From NCBI GenBank assembly GCA_963782185.1, contig CAWAJB010000025.1:1-64000 (forward strand): DNA of 64,000 nt. Direction: 5' to 3'. The position numbers and the translations under genes were made by a program. The notes beneath the pieces are model-generated. The model was not told where the DNA came from and did not search any database. It saw only the letters and a list, made by a program, of their open reading frames with translations. Shown piece after piece: positions 33,993 to 44,628 of the stretch (positions are counted from its first letter, which is position 1; every line of letters begins with the position of its first letter). Origin of the DNA: RYN-230 sp963782185. Its GTDB lineage: Bacteria > Actinomycetota > Actinomycetes > Streptosporangiales > Streptosporangiaceae.

Positions 33993-34340
33993 TTGAACTA
34001 CGACCCGGAAGCTGCCGAGCGCGTCCGGCAAGTGCTATCTAACCGCGACGGCGTGGTCGAGAAGAGGATGGTTGGCGGCCTGTCGTTCCTGGTCAACGGC
34101 AATATGTGCTGTGGCATTGCGGATAGGGCGCTCATGGTCCGGGTTGGCGCCAAAGGCCGGGAGCAGGCACTCCGGGAGGCGCACGTGCGGCCGATGCAGC
34201 TCGGCGGCCGGACTCTGTCCGGCTTCATCTATGTCGAGCCTGCAGGCTTTGCTGCCGATGACGCGCTCGCCAGCTGGGTGCAGCGGGGACTCGATTTCGC
34301 TTCCGGGCTCCCAGCCAAGTCCGTCCGCGCCGGCCGATGA
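33993..34340 (+). CDS. TfoX N-terminal domain-like protein
   Basis: 115 residues from TTG 33993, with AAGGAGG ten bases upstream. VEKRMVGGLSFLVNGNMCCG and VRPMQLGGRTLSGFIYVEP are the TfoX-N pattern (a small alpha/beta fold). In gamma-proteobacteria TfoX/Sxy activates competence genes; the stand-alone N-domain proteins of actinomycetes have no known role. Confidence 0.8.
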   Translation: MNYDPEAAERVRQVLSNRDGVVEKRMVGGLSFLVNGNMCCGIADRALMVRVGAKGREQALREAHVRPMQLGGRTLSGFIYVEPAGFAADDALASWVQRGLDFASGLPAKSVRAGR

Positions 34341-34346
34341 CTGAGG

Positions 34347-35330
34347 TCACGGTTTGATCCACGGGTCGCCCAGCTGCGAGAGGGCGGTGAGAAGATGGTG
34401 CACTGCCCGGGTCTGGGGGACATCGACACCGACCCGCTCGGCGATCTCGATGAGTGCGCCGGTCAGGCAGTCCAGTTCCAGGGGCTTGCCGGCCAGCCGG
34501 TCCTGCAGCATTGAGGTCCGGTGCTCGCCCACTTCAACGGCCGCCTCCAGGCGCCGCTCGATCGTGATCGGAAGCTGGATGTCCAGGGCCGTCGCGACGG
34601 CGGCGCATTCCTGCATCATCTCGCGCACCAGCCGCAGCGCCGCCGGGGACCTTCCCAGCTGCCCGAGCGTCGCCCCGAGCAGCGTCGTCACCGGGTTCAG
34701 TGACGCGTTCCCGATCATCTTGAGCCAGATCTGTTCGCGCAACCGGGGGGCTACCGGGGCTCTGAGGCCGCCGGCGTGGAAGGCCCGGGATATCTCACGG
34801 CACCGATCGCTCACCGTCCCGTCGGGTTCGCCGAGAGAAAACCGCTTCCCTTCCACGTGCCGGATGACACCCGGCTCGGTGATCTCGGCCGCGCAGTAGA
34901 CGACGCAGCCGATCACGCTGGCCGGGTCGATCACCTGGGTGATGATGCCCCCCGGGTTGACACTCTCGACGACCAGGTCGCGGTATGGGCCTGGCTGGCG
35001 CTGGAAATACCACCACGGGATCCCGTTCTGCCCGGCGATCACCGGTACCCCCGGGCGGAGCGCGTGGTGCAGCGCATCAGCGACCCCGGGCAGGCTGTAG
35101 GCCTTGAGCCCGAGGAACACGACATCGGCATCGGTGACCGCGCCAATGTCGTCGGTGGCGCGCGGACGGACCAGGAACTCGTCGTCGGCACCGAAGACCC
35201 GGATACCGCGGTCCCGTATCGCCTCCAGATGGGCGCGGCGGGCGATCAGGGTGACCTCGCAGCCGCCGCGGGCGAGGCAGGCACCCACGTACCCGCCGAT
35301 CGCCCCGGCGCCGACCACGGCCAGCCTCAT
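34347..35330 (-). CDS. 2-dehydropantoate 2-reductase (ketopantoate reductase family)
   Basis: 327 residues from ATG 35330. N-terminal NADPH fold with VVGAGAIGGYVGACLARGG and the C-terminal all-helical ApbA domain with EQIWLKMIGNASLNPVTTLL, which contains the catalytic Lys and Asn. The reaction is ketopantoate to pantoate, the step before pantothenate and coenzyme A; many paralogues act on other 2-keto acids. Its ATG overlaps the stop of the CoA ligase (ATGA), so the two are translated together, which points to a catabolic paralogue rather than the housekeeping PanE. Confidence 0.85.
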   Translation of the reverse strand: MRLAVVGAGAIGGYVGACLARGGCEVTLIARRAHLEAIRDRGIRVFGADDEFLVRPRATDDIGAVTDADVVFLGLKAYSLPGVADALHHALRPGVPVIAGQNGIPWWYFQRQPGPYRDLVVESVNPGGIITQVIDPASVIGCVVYCAAEITEPGVIRHVEGKRFSLGEPDGTVSDRCREISRAFHAGGLRAPVAPRLREQIWLKMIGNASLNPVTTLLGATLGQLGRSPAALRLVREMMQECAAVATALDIQLPITIERRLEAAVEVGEHRTSMLQDRLAGKPLELDCLTGALIEIAERVGVDVPQTRAVHHLLTALSQLGDPWIKP

Positions 35331-36850
35331 GGCTGGTGGTCTCGCAGCTGGGCTGCAAGCCGGATGCGCTGCGGCTTGCCGGTGGCCGTGCGCGGGATCT
35401 CGCCCACGACATGAATGACCTTGGGCACTTTGTAGTCCGCCAGCGAATCCCGGCACCTATCGCGCAGCTCCGCGCTGCTGGCCTCCGCGCGCAGGACCAC
35501 GGCGGCGCCGACCACCTGGCCATATTTCTCGTCGTCGATCCCGAAGCACACGGCGTCGGCCACAGCTGGGTGCTCCTTCAGCACGGCCTCGACCTCGGCC
35601 GGGGAGATGTTCTCCCCACCGCGGATGATCAGTTCCTTGATCCGGCCCTCCAAGCGGAGGTACCCGTCCTCCAGCACGCCGCGATCCCCGGTGCGGAGCC
35701 AGCCGTCCACGAAGGCCTCGGCGTTGGCTTCTGGATCGTTCAGGTATCCGGGCGTCACACCCGGACCCCGGATCGCGACCTCCCCCGCGCGCCCGGCAGG
35801 CAGGACCCGCCCGGCGTCATCCATGATGCGTATCTCGGCGCCGGCCGGGACGCCGACCGACCCTGGACGGCGCGGCCGGGGTGGCAGCGGATTGGAGGTC
35901 ATCTGATGGCTCGCCTCGGTCATGCCGTAGGCCTCCAGGACCGGCGCCTCGTAGATGTCCTCCAGCCGCCTCATCACGCCGGGGGACAGCGCCGAACTGC
36001 AGGAACGCACGAGACGGACCGACTGGGCCGGTGCTGTGCCGTGCCCAACCAGTTCCTGATGGATGGTGGGACTGGCGGAGATCCAGGTCACGCGGCAGTC
36101 GGCCACCTGCTGCCAGTACCGCCGCGGGGTGAGCCGGCGTGGAGTGACCACGGCCCCGCCCGCGGCAAGCTGCGCCAGGACGGAGGCGATCAGTCCGTGC
36201 ACGTGAAACAGCGGCATCGCGCAGTAGGAGACGTCCCCCTCGGTGAGGCGGTAGTGCGCGCCGATCGCCCGGGCCGAGGCCATCAGGTTGCGCTGCAGCA
36301 GCGGTACCTGCTTGGGCCGCCTGGTCGTGCCACTCGTGTGCAGCAGCATGGCCAGGTCCTCCGGCGAGCCCCAGGTGAATGGCCGCGGTGCCGGGGCCCC
36401 GGCACGCAGGACCGACAGCTCCGGTGGACCCGGGTGCTGCGGTACGACATCCACAACCGTCCGCTCACCGGCCGCCCGGCGGGCGTCCGCTCCCTGGCCT
36501 GCCTGGACAAGCAGCACGCTGGGCATCAGATCAGCGAGGCAAAAGGCGTATTCCGCCTCGGTGTAGCGCGGGTTCAGCGGAGCCGCGGCCGCACCCAGCG
36601 CCGTCACGGCCAGCACCAGCTCGACAAATTCAGGGCCGTTCGGCAGCACGATGGCCACGCGGTCGCCATGAGCCACGCCGAGGCCCGCCAGCATGGAGGC
36701 CAGCTGGTGCACAGAACTGGCGAGTTCGGCATGGGAAACGACGGAGCCGTCGTCGGGACAGATCAGGGCGGGCCCCGTGCTGCCTTCCTGCAAGATCGCA
36801 AGCAGTGACTCGGGATCCAGGGAGGTCATGCGCGTCACACCTGCTTTCAC
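35327..36850 (-). CDS. Acyl-CoA synthetase / AMP-dependent ligase
   Basis: 507 residues. ANL-family motifs are in order: P-loop LLHTSGTTRRPKQVPL (A3), EAYGMTEASHQM (A5), WLRTGDRGVLEDGYLRLEGR (A7-A8) and the C-terminal lysine in IPRTATGKPQRI (A10). It activates a carboxylic acid as acyl-AMP and passes it to CoA. The LLHTSGTT..PK.VPL form resembles oxalyl-CoA and related short-chain ligases. Start at GTG 36850 or ATG 36829 (the latter preferred by family length). First gene of a two-gene unit with the ketopantoate-reductase-like gene. Confidence 0.88.
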   Translation of the reverse strand: MKAGVTRMTSLDPESLLAILQEGSTGPALICPDDGSVVSHAELASSVHQLASMLAGLGVAHGDRVAIVLPNGPEFVELVLAVTALGAAAAPLNPRYTEAEYAFCLADLMPSVLLVQAGQGADARRAAGERTVVDVVPQHPGPPELSVLRAGAPAPRPFTWGSPEDLAMLLHTSGTTRRPKQVPLLQRNLMASARAIGAHYRLTEGDVSYCAMPLFHVHGLIASVLAQLAAGGAVVTPRRLTPRRYWQQVADCRVTWISASPTIHQELVGHGTAPAQSVRLVRSCSSALSPGVMRRLEDIYEAPVLEAYGMTEASHQMTSNPLPPRPRRPGSVGVPAGAEIRIMDDAGRVLPAGRAGEVAIRGPGVTPGYLNDPEANAEAFVDGWLRTGDRGVLEDGYLRLEGRIKELIIRGGENISPAEVEAVLKEHPAVADAVCFGIDDEKYGQVVGAAVVLRAEASSAELRDRCRDSLADYKVPKVIHVVGEIPRTATGKPQRIRLAAQLRDHQP

Positions 36851-36883
36851 ACCGTATGCCCGGCCGCCGTTGACTTCGCGACG

Positions 36884-37171
36884 TCAGGCCCGGGGCGTCG
36901 CCTTGAACGCGAAGGTCTGCACCGCGATCTTGCCGTGCTTCACGAAAAACGTATCGGTCCCGAGCTGGTACGTGTTATCGGGCGTCTCGGCGACCCACCA
37001 GATGTAGGCAACATCCCCTTCGATCACCCGCTGCTGCAAGTCGAACGTGGCGCCGGGCTTGGCGAACTCGGCAAGCAAGCTCTGGAAGAGTGGCGTTATC
37101 TCGCGTACACCGCGCAGCACGCCGGTCGGCACGATCATCACCGCGTCCGGGGCGTAGTCCGCTAGGACGCC
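36884..37171 (-). pseudogene. NTF2/SnoaL-like gene, 5' truncated
   Basis: 95 codons, GVLADYAPDAVMIVPTGVLR to QTFAFKATPRA, form the end of a nuclear-transport-factor-2-like protein (TYQLGTDTFFVKHGKI is the last strand pair). The helix that should come before LADYAPDAV is missing; another gene fragment lies there instead. No start codon with a ribosome site. Confidence 0.6.
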
Positions 37172-37404
37172 CTGCGGGCAGGCTTTCGGCGGCCGTCCTC
37201 CGCCCCGACGCCGTCGCGCACCGCGTCGGCCAAGCCGAGCTGTTCGGCGAGTAGCCGGGTCATCTTGGCGTGATGGCCGATCATGCCGTCCATCTGGCGA
37301 TGTCCGGATATAGCGAACTCGATACCGAGCCGGAACCGGTGCAGCGGCGGGTGCCCTGCACCCAGCGATCTCATCGCCGACGCCGCCCCGCGCATGCTGC
37401 GCAA
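37162..37404 (-). pseudogene. HD-domain protein fragment
   Basis: About 60 codons read LGIEFAISGHRQMDGMIGHH and AKMTRLLAEQLGLADAVRDG, like the inner helices of HD-type LuxR/phosphohydrolase proteins of actinomycetes, then turn into unrelated sequence. It is a relic between the NTF2 and hydrolase relics. Family call is tentative. Confidence 0.35.
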
Positions 37405-37449
37405 ATCGTGCTGATACTTCCTCGACTTCAGCCCCCCGCCTGGCCCATG

Positions 37450-38149
37450 CTAGTCCTGAAGATTCACATCGGGGGAAGCGCGGACCCTCGCGGTGAACTG
37501 CTCCACTGCCAGGCTGACCGCGGCGGACCTGATGGACTCGTACAGGTCGAAGTCGTGGTGTGCGCCGGGTAGCTCGGCGTAGAGGACCGGGTGGCCCGAC
37601 ACCGCGCGTACCCGTTCCACGAAGGCGCGCACGGCCGACGGGTGTATCCGCATGTCCTTCTCGCCGTGCACCACGAGCATGGGTGGCTTGGAGGTGCAGC
37701 AGGACCGGCGCGCCGGCGGGCCGGTCACGCCGGTGATATAGGTCCAGCGTGCGATCCGGCCCGGCGCCGTAGGCCAGGCCGCGCACCCGGACCACATCGA
37801 GCCGGCCGGGAAAGAACGGGGCGCGCAGGATGCGGCCCCACGGCCGCCTCGGCCTGCCGGTGTTGTGCAATGCCGCGTGCGCGCGCAACGCGCGGTGCAC
37901 CACGACCACGAGGCCAGCCAAGGCGAGCAGCGCGATCGCGGCGCCGGCGGCGCCGCCCGGCGAGCCGAGGTCGCCCTCGGCGAACGCGAGCACGGTCGAG
38001 GCGATCAGCAGATACCCCACGATGAACGGCAGTTCGCTGGCCACCAGCGCGGGGATAGCGGAGAACGAGCCGAACCTGGGCCACCGGGTGAGCGCGCACA
38101 CCACGCCCCAGGACACGATCGCCACCGTCCACCAGTACCCGACCGGCAT
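37450..38149 (-). pseudogene. Alpha/beta hydrolase with N-terminal membrane segments, internal deletion
   Basis: The N-terminal 150 codons hold three membrane segments and DRTLDLYHRRDRPAGAPVLL, the start of a hydrolase core. Then, in another frame, PPMLVVHGEKDMRIHPSAVR and YAELPGAHHDFDLYESIRS give the end of the same fold with its Asp and His. The middle part, with the nucleophile elbow, is missing (about 150 residues or more). It cannot be functional. Confidence 0.65.
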
Positions 38150-38291
38150 CAGGAACTCCTTCCCGGTATCCGGACATGCAACACGCTATGAGGTGGCGTT
38201 GCGGCGGGCGTCACCCGAAAGTGGACCTCGCCGGTGGAGTTTTCCGCGACGGCCGCGGCAGGAAGTGTCGGCGACGCCCTGAAGACCCGCG

Positions 38292-41058
38292 TTACGGGAT
38301 CAGGCCCAGTTCCCGCGCCCGGGCGACGGCTTCGGTACGGCTGGCCGCGCCGAGCTTGCCCAGCACGTGGCCGACGTGCTTCTTGACGGTGTCGAGGGTG
38401 ACCACCAACTGGCCGGCAATAGCCTGATTCGACCTGCCGGCCGCCAGCAACACGAGCACCTCCAGCTCTCGGCCGGTCAGCGGCTCGACAATGCCCGGCA
38501 CCGCCGCGGTGCCCTGCCCCGCATCCGGCGCAGCGCGGCCAGCGCCGAACGCGCGCTGGAGCCGGGCCAGGCAGCCGAGCGGGACCTCGGCGGCTGCCTG
38601 GCCGGCGCGCTGGGCCGCGACCACCCGGCCCAGCAGCGCGGCCATCGGCGGCCCCTCGTCGGTGAAGAGGCGGACATAACCGCGTGGGCAAGCCAGGGTC
38701 AGCGCACTGGCCAGTGCGGTCAGCGCAGCGTCCTCATCGCCGGTGGCCGTCAGCGCCAGCGCTCGCAGTTCCCCGGCCTCGATCACACTCTCGACCCGGT
38801 CTTGGCTGACCGCCGCCGCGTGCAGCCGCTCCAGCAGCGCAAGCGCCTTCCCGGGCCGGTCTTGGGCCAGCAGCAACCGGGCCAGCACCAGGTACCCCGA
38901 CTCCTGGGCATAGTCCGGTTCGTCGTCCGCGGTCAGGCCGCATTCCTTCGTCCAGCGGGCGGCTCCGGCCAGGTCACCCTGCGCCAGCAGCAGCCGGGCC
39001 CGCTGGGCGGGAACCGGGTTGAGCAAGCCCGCCGGACCCGGCGAGGCCTGTTCGGCCTCGGTGATCGCCTGCAGAGCCCCGGCCGGATCACCAGTGGCCT
39101 GCCGGATCATCGCCAGGGTGGCCAGGCCGTTGGCCAGCGGTGGGGTGTAGACGAACTGGCGGCACAGCGCAATACCCTCGGTGACGTACCGCAGGGCTCT
39201 GTCGAGTTCGTCGCGCTGGTAGGCGATATCGGCCAGGCCCACGTAGCCCGGGCCGGCGGCTGGCAGCGGCCGGCCGGCGGTGACGAGGGTGTCCAGAGCA
39301 CGTTCGCAGGTCAGAGCGGCTGAGTCCAGACGGCCCTGGGCCCGCCGGACCAGGGCCAGTGAGTAGTAGCCCCACGCGGTTATTGTGAGCTGGCCGATCT
39401 CGCGCCACGCGGTGACGCTGGACGCAAAGGCGCGTTCGGCCTCGATGAGCCGGCCACGCAGCCATTCGGCGACGGCCAGGAATCCCTGAGCGGAGGCGCT
39501 CAGCATCCGCTCCTCCGGGTTGCTCACGGCCAGGGCCTGCGCGGCGAACGCGGCTGTGGCCTCGGCGTCGCCGTGGAGCTGGGCGAGATAGCCTCGATGG
39601 AGCGTGATCGTGGCCGGGACATTGATCAGGTGGCTGGCCGCGACGCCGGCCGTCGGCTCGAACGGTTCATCGGCCCAGCCGGGAGGCGCGGACTCAGCCT
39701 CGTCAAGGAGCCGTCCCACGATCTCGATGTGGCCGCTGGTGGCGGCCATCAGGGCCTGCGCCAGCAGCAGCCGGGGGCGGGACCTGACTACCTCAGGGGG
39801 GAGGACTGACAGCCACCGGTGAATGCTCGCGGCCTCGCCGCGGATGTTATAGACCATGTCGAAGTGCTGCTCGATGATCCGGGCCGCCCAGAGCATCTCC
39901 CCGGCGGCGACCGCGTGGCCGATGGCGTCGTCGGCCAGCCCGCAGCCGGCGTACCACGCCGCGGCCCTGCGGTGCAACGTGGCTACGCGGCCGGGCTGCT
40001 CTTCCTGCAAGCGGGCCTGGAGCAGGTCGGCGAACAGGTGGTGATAGCGCCACCAGCCCCGCACCTCATCCAGCGGGATCAGGAACAGGCCCGCCCGCTC
40101 CGCCTGCTCGAGCAGCGCCTGGCTGCCCTCGCGGCCGGTGACGGCGTCGCACAACGGGCCGCGAGCCGTTCCAGCACCGAGGTCTCGAGCAGGAACATCC
40201 GCACCTGCTTGTCCTGCCCCTCGAGCACCTCCTCGGCCAGGTAGTCCAGGACGTAACGGTGGCTCCCGGTGAACGCGGCCACGAAGGCGGCGGCATCGTC
40301 ATGTCCGTGAATGACAGCGCGGCCAGCCGCAACCCGGCCGCCCACCCCTCGGTGCGCGCCCCCAGCGCCGCCACCGCGGCATCGGGCAGGTCATTGCCGA
40401 CCGCTTCCCGCAGCATGGCCGCTGCCTCATCGGCGGTAAACCGCAGTTCGGCGGCGCGCAGCTCAGCGAGCTGCCCGAGGGCGCGCAGCCGCGCCAGTGG
40501 CAGTGGCGGATCGGCGCGGCTGGCCAGTACCGGGTGCAGCCCCGGCGGCAGATGCTGGAGCAGGAAGCCCAATGACTCATGCACTGGCTGGGAACCGACC
40601 AGATGGTAGTCATCCAGCACCAAAAGGACCTCGCCGTCGCCACGCTGGCGGACAGGTCGTTGATCAGCGCCGTCACCAGCGCCTCGAACGACGATGGCGC
40701 CGGAGGGCCAGCAGCGGGCCCACCCGCTCGGCGATGCCTGGGCACGCCCGGTCCAGCGCGGCGACCGCATGGCGCCAGAACCGGGCCGGGTCATTGTCGC
40801 CCGCGTCCAGCGACAACCAGGCCGCGGGCCGCGGGCCGCATCGTGCCCAGCTGGGCAGCAGGGCCGCTTGCCGGAGCCCGCCGGGGCGCAGACCAGCACC
40901 AGCCCTCGTTCCACACCTTCGTCGAGCCGCGCCGCCAGCCGCCGGCGGGGCACGAAACCTGGCTGCGGCCCGGGTACGGGCAGTTTGGTGGCCAGCAGCG
41001 TATCCCGCCCGGCCACGGCAACCCTCGAGGCGGCCGCCGCTGGCCGTTCAGTCACCAC
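38292..41058 (-). pseudogene. MalT/LuxR-family large regulator, frameshifted in the ATPase half
   Basis: The C-terminal 620 codons (38292-40154) are intact: TPR-like repeats and a LuxR HTH at the end (EPLTGRELEVLVLLAAGRSN ... DTVKKHVGHVLGKLGA). The ATPase half can be followed only by switching frames: LVCAPAGSGK (Walker A) near 40880, then SSFEALVTALINDLSAS, VLLVLDDYHLVGSQPVHES (Walker B), TEGWAAGLRLAALSF and YVLDYLAEEVLEGQDKQVR. At least four shifts are needed. The full gene would give about 900 residues, normal for the family. Confidence 0.75.
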
Positions 41059-41639
41059 GTGCCTGTACGTTCACCACGCCCAGCGATCCGTCGTGCCGTT
41101 GCCGGCGTAACTCATCATGGTCACCGAAGTACGTCGTATAACGACACTAATAACTCCCGGCGGCGAACCGCAAGGCAGGGGCCGCGACCGGCCCAGGCCT
41201 GAGGGTGCACGCCTCCAGGCGGTTCATCACCACGCCAACGGTGGCCTGCGAGGCCCCCGGTCCTGCGCCGCCACCGAAGGTGCACACGAGGTGGAATCTC
41301 CGGGCTGTGCCTGGGTACCCGCCCCCGCAGCGCGGGTTATTGCCCGGCTGAACGCGATGCTGACCAGGCTGAGCCGGGTCTGAGGCCTGTGCGCGAGACG
41401 GCCGCTCCACCATCCGGCGGTGCCTGCCCGAAGCCTGGGTTCACCTCCAAGCCGCCACTCGCCACTCTACGAGCGGCTCTCGCCCCAGCGTGAAGGGCCG
41501 GGAAACCGCCAGGGATGTCACGGGCGCGATAGGCCCTGTCCTCCGGGCCGACGTAGCAGGCTCTGGTCGTCAGGCCTGGGCGCCGGGTGACCTGCTGGCC
41601 GGTCCCGGGAAAGAAAAGTCCGGGGACTGCCTCGTCGGA
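41059..41639. other. Gene-free stretch
   Basis: 580 bases between two broken genes. No coding pattern, RNA gene or repeat that I can support. Confidence 0.4.
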
Positions 41640-42832
41640 TTTCCCGACGAGGAGCTCGCCGATCTGCGCCGGCGCGATCGAGGCGACCGGTGGCCCAGCG
41701 CGAGACGGTCGAGCGACGACTCGCAGGGCGTGCCGCTCGCGACGATGCAGGAGCTCGCCCGCTACTGGGCGACCGACCACGACTGGAGCAGGTGCGAGGC
41801 GAAGCTCAACGCCCTGCCGAACTTCGTGACCGAGATCGACGGGCTGGACATCCATTTCATTCACGTCCGCTCGCGGCACGAGGACGCGCTGCCGCTGATC
41901 GTCACCCACGGCTGGCCTGGCTCGATCATCGAGCAGCTGAAGATCATCGAGCCGCTCACCGACCCCACGGCCACGGCGGCAGCGCATCCGATGCGTTCCA
42001 TCTCGTGATCCCCTCGCTGCCGGGCCACGGCTTCTCCGCCAAGCCGACGACCACCGGCTGGAATCCGGTGCGCATCGCCCGCGCCTGGGCCGTGCTGATG
42101 CACGCCTCGGCTACGACGGGTTCGTGGCGCAGGGCGGCGACTGGGGCGCGGCCGTCACGCAGACGATGGGCATCCAGGCGCCTCCGGAGCTTGCTCGGCA
42201 TCCACTCCAACATGCCCGGTACCGCGCCGGCCGAGCATCCTCAAGGCGTTCGAGCCGGCGACCCGCCGCCGCCGATCTCTCCGACGAGGAGCTACGCGCG
42301 TACGAGCAACTGATCAACTTCTACGCCAAGCACGTCGCCTACGCACAGATCATGTCGACCCGCCCGCAGACGCTCTACGGGCTGGCGGATTCGCCCATCG
42401 ATCTCGCCGCCTTCATGCTCGACCACAGCGACGGCACCGGCCAACCCGGCCTTATAGAACAGGTCCTCGAAAGGCCACCTGCCCGAGCGGCCTGACGCGC
42501 GACGATCTCCTCGACAACATCACGCTCTACTGGCTGACCAACACCGGGGTCTCCTCGGCCCGCCTCTACTGGGAGAACAAGGCGGACTTCTTCGACGCCA
42601 AGGACATCACGATCCCGTTCGCCATCAGCGTCTTCCCCGACGAGCTCTACCAGGCCCCGCGCAGCTGGGCCGAGCGCGCCTATCCCGACAACCTCATCCA
42701 CTACAACCGGCTCGACCGAGGCGGCCACTTCGCCGCCTGGGAGCAGCCGCAACTGTTCGCCACGAGATGCGCGCCTCGTTCCGGTCGCTTGGATCGCTGG
42801 CAAATGGTGCGGGTGACCGGGGGTCCCGGCTG
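41640..42832 (+). pseudogene. Epoxide hydrolase, multiply frameshifted
   Basis: Pieces in all three frames join to an epoxide-hydrolase-type alpha/beta hydrolase: GVPLATMQELARYWATDHDW, IVTHGWPGSIIEQLKII, LVIPSLPGHGFSAKP, VAQGGDWGAAVTQTMG (nucleophile Asp in GGDWG), EQLINFYAKHVAYAQIMSTR and LDRGGHFAAWEQPQLF (His). Frame changes are seen near 41980, 42110, 42225 and 42470. The 5' end is also missing. A clear relic. Confidence 0.8.
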
Positions 42833-42962
42833 AGGCCCCTTGGCGGCTCGGTAGTTTTCCCGACGCACGCGCCTGCGACCGGCACGCCCCGCGGCGGAGC
42901 GGCGAAGCCGCCGGTAGTTCACCCGATTGCCGCCCCAGGCCGGGCGCTCCTAGCGTGAGATC

Positions 42963-43775
42963 ATGTCGCACGCCACGAGCCCGGACTCTGCTTCGGCTGC
43001 TGAACGCCCGCAGCCGGCAAAGATCCCCGCGCTGATTGTCCCGTCCCGCTTCCAGGGCCCTGCGGGCAGCGGTAATGGCGGCTATGTCTGCGGGCGCATC
43101 GCCTCCTACGTCGATGGCCCGGTAACAGTCACGCTGCGCCGGCCCGCTCCGCTCGACACCCCCCTGGCTGTCGGACGGGACCGTGAGGGCTGGGCCCGCG
43201 TTCACGACGGCCGCACGCTGATAGCCGAGACGGCCCCGCCGGCGGCCTGGCCGGCACTGGAGATACCGGGCCCGGTCTCAGCGGCGGAAGCGCGCAGGGC
43301 GGCCGGCCGCGCGCGCTACTTCGAGGATCCGGTCTTCCCCGATTGTTTTGTGTGCGGGATCAGCCGCCGCCCGGGTGACGGGCTGCGGATCTTCCCCGGA
43401 CCAGTGAGTGGCCGGGCGTTGTGGGCGGCGCCGTGGACGCCGGATCCGTCGATAACGGACGCCAGCGGGCGGGTACGGCCGGACGTTGTCTGGGCGGCGC
43501 TCGATTGTCCGAGCGGGATCGCCGCCGCTGAGGCCGCCGGGCTCGGCCAGGAAGCCCCGATCCTGCTCGGGCGCATGACGGCGAGGCTGGCCGTGCTGCC
43601 CGCGCTCGGCGGCGAGTGCCGGGTGATCGCCTGGCCGGCCGGGCGTGACGGCCGCAAGTTCACCGCCGGATCGGCGCTGCTCGGCCCGGGCGGCGAGGTC
43701 CTCGCCGTGGCCAAGGCCGTGTGGCTTGCCGTGCCGCGCCCGGCCCCGGCGCTGGCCGCGGAAGAAGCGTCATGA
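42963..43775 (+). CDS. Double-hotdog thioesterase-like protein
   Basis: 270 residues in two similar halves: SRFQGPAGSGNGGYVCGRIA opens the first hotdog fold and FPDCFVCGISRRPGDGLRIF the second, followed by DVVWAALDCPSGIAA. This two-hotdog form with a C-x-x-C in the second half is common in actinomycetes and usually annotated as hypothetical or thioesterase-like. Substrate unknown. The stop overlaps the ATG of the luciferase-like gene. Confidence 0.6.
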   Translation: MSHATSPDSASAAERPQPAKIPALIVPSRFQGPAGSGNGGYVCGRIASYVDGPVTVTLRRPAPLDTPLAVGRDREGWARVHDGRTLIAETAPPAAWPALEIPGPVSAAEARRAAGRARYFEDPVFPDCFVCGISRRPGDGLRIFPGPVSGRALWAAPWTPDPSITDASGRVRPDVVWAALDCPSGIAAAEAAGLGQEAPILLGRMTARLAVLPALGGECRVIAWPAGRDGRKFTAGSALLGPGGEVLAVAKAVWLAVPRPAPALAAEEAS

Positions 43776-44542
43776 CCGGTCAGCGGCGCGGCGTTGGCCT
43801 CACGCCGATGGAAACCAGGCGGGATGTCATCGTCAGGACCGCCGCTCTGGCCGACGATCTGGGGTACGAGCTTTTCGCGGTGCCTGAGGGCTGGGGCCTG
43901 GACTCGGCCCCGGTGCTGGCGGAGATCGCGATGCACACCACCAGGATCAAGCTCGCCTCCGGCGTTCTGTCGGTCTGGGGACGTACCCCGGCGACGCTGG
44001 CGATGACCGCCGCCACCCTTCACCAGATCAGCGGGGGGCGTTACGTGCTGGGCCTGGGCGTGAGCACCAGGGCCCTGGCGGAGGGCTTCCACGACACCCC
44101 GTTCGAGCACCCAGCCCGCAAGCTGCGCGATGTCGTGACCCAGGTCCGTGCGCTGCTCGCCGGGCAGCCCGCCCAGCTCTCCCGCGCCTCCGCCGCCCGC
44201 CCGCTGCATCTGGGCCAGCCGCCCGCTCCCCACCTCCCCATCTGGGTCGCCGCGCTCGGCGATCACACCACCCGGGTGGCTGCCGAACTCGGCGACGGCT
44301 GGATCCCCGCACTCGTCGCCCGCGACCGTCTCCCCAGCTGGGCTGCCCAGCTCGCCCGGCTGCGCCACGCCGCCGCACCGCACGCACGGTCTCTCACCGT
44401 GGCTGGCGGGCCTCTCCCTCACGCAGCCGACATCGTGGTGATCCTCCTGCCCCCGGGCCTGCCCTGGCACAACATTGAAGCGACCCTCCTCGCTGCGGCA
44501 CCAAGCGCCCGGCCCACAAGACGAGTCCACGCCCGCGGTTGA
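43772..44542 (+). CDS. Luciferase-like (LLM) flavin-dependent oxidoreductase, shortened C-terminus
   Basis: 256 residues from ATG 43772. The TIM-barrel start (AALADDLGYELFAVPEGWGL, IKLASGVLSVWGRTPATLAM, ISGGRYVLGLGVS) and PHLPIWVAALGDHTTRVAAE are clear LLM blocks for F420 or FMN. LLM enzymes are normally 290-350 residues; here the sequence after DIVVILLPPGLPW is unlike the family, so the end is probably a deletion or frame change. Coupled to the hotdog gene by ATGA overlap. Confidence 0.75.
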   Translation: MTGQRRGVGLTPMETRRDVIVRTAALADDLGYELFAVPEGWGLDSAPVLAEIAMHTTRIKLASGVLSVWGRTPATLAMTAATLHQISGGRYVLGLGVSTRALAEGFHDTPFEHPARKLRDVVTQVRALLAGQPAQLSRASAARPLHLGQPPAPHLPIWVAALGDHTTRVAAELGDGWIPALVARDRLPSWAAQLARLRHAAAPHARSLTVAGGPLPHAADIVVILLPPGLPWHNIEATLLAAAPSARPTRRVHARG

Positions 44543-44628
44543 TGGCGTGCTCCCCTGGCGGCTGTGAAGATGGCCAGGTGGAGAGGACATCACGCTCATT
44601 TCCGGCCGGGCGGAGCCGGGGGGTCACG

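Noticed and set aside
36884..38149. A single 421-codon protein
   Set aside because: The frame joins unrelated remnants (membrane/hydrolase start, Arg-rich noise, NTF2 end); other frames hold the true continuations.
41337..41987. 216-codon minus-strand frame
   Set aside because: It is opposite to recognisable epoxide hydrolase codons and has no motif of its own.
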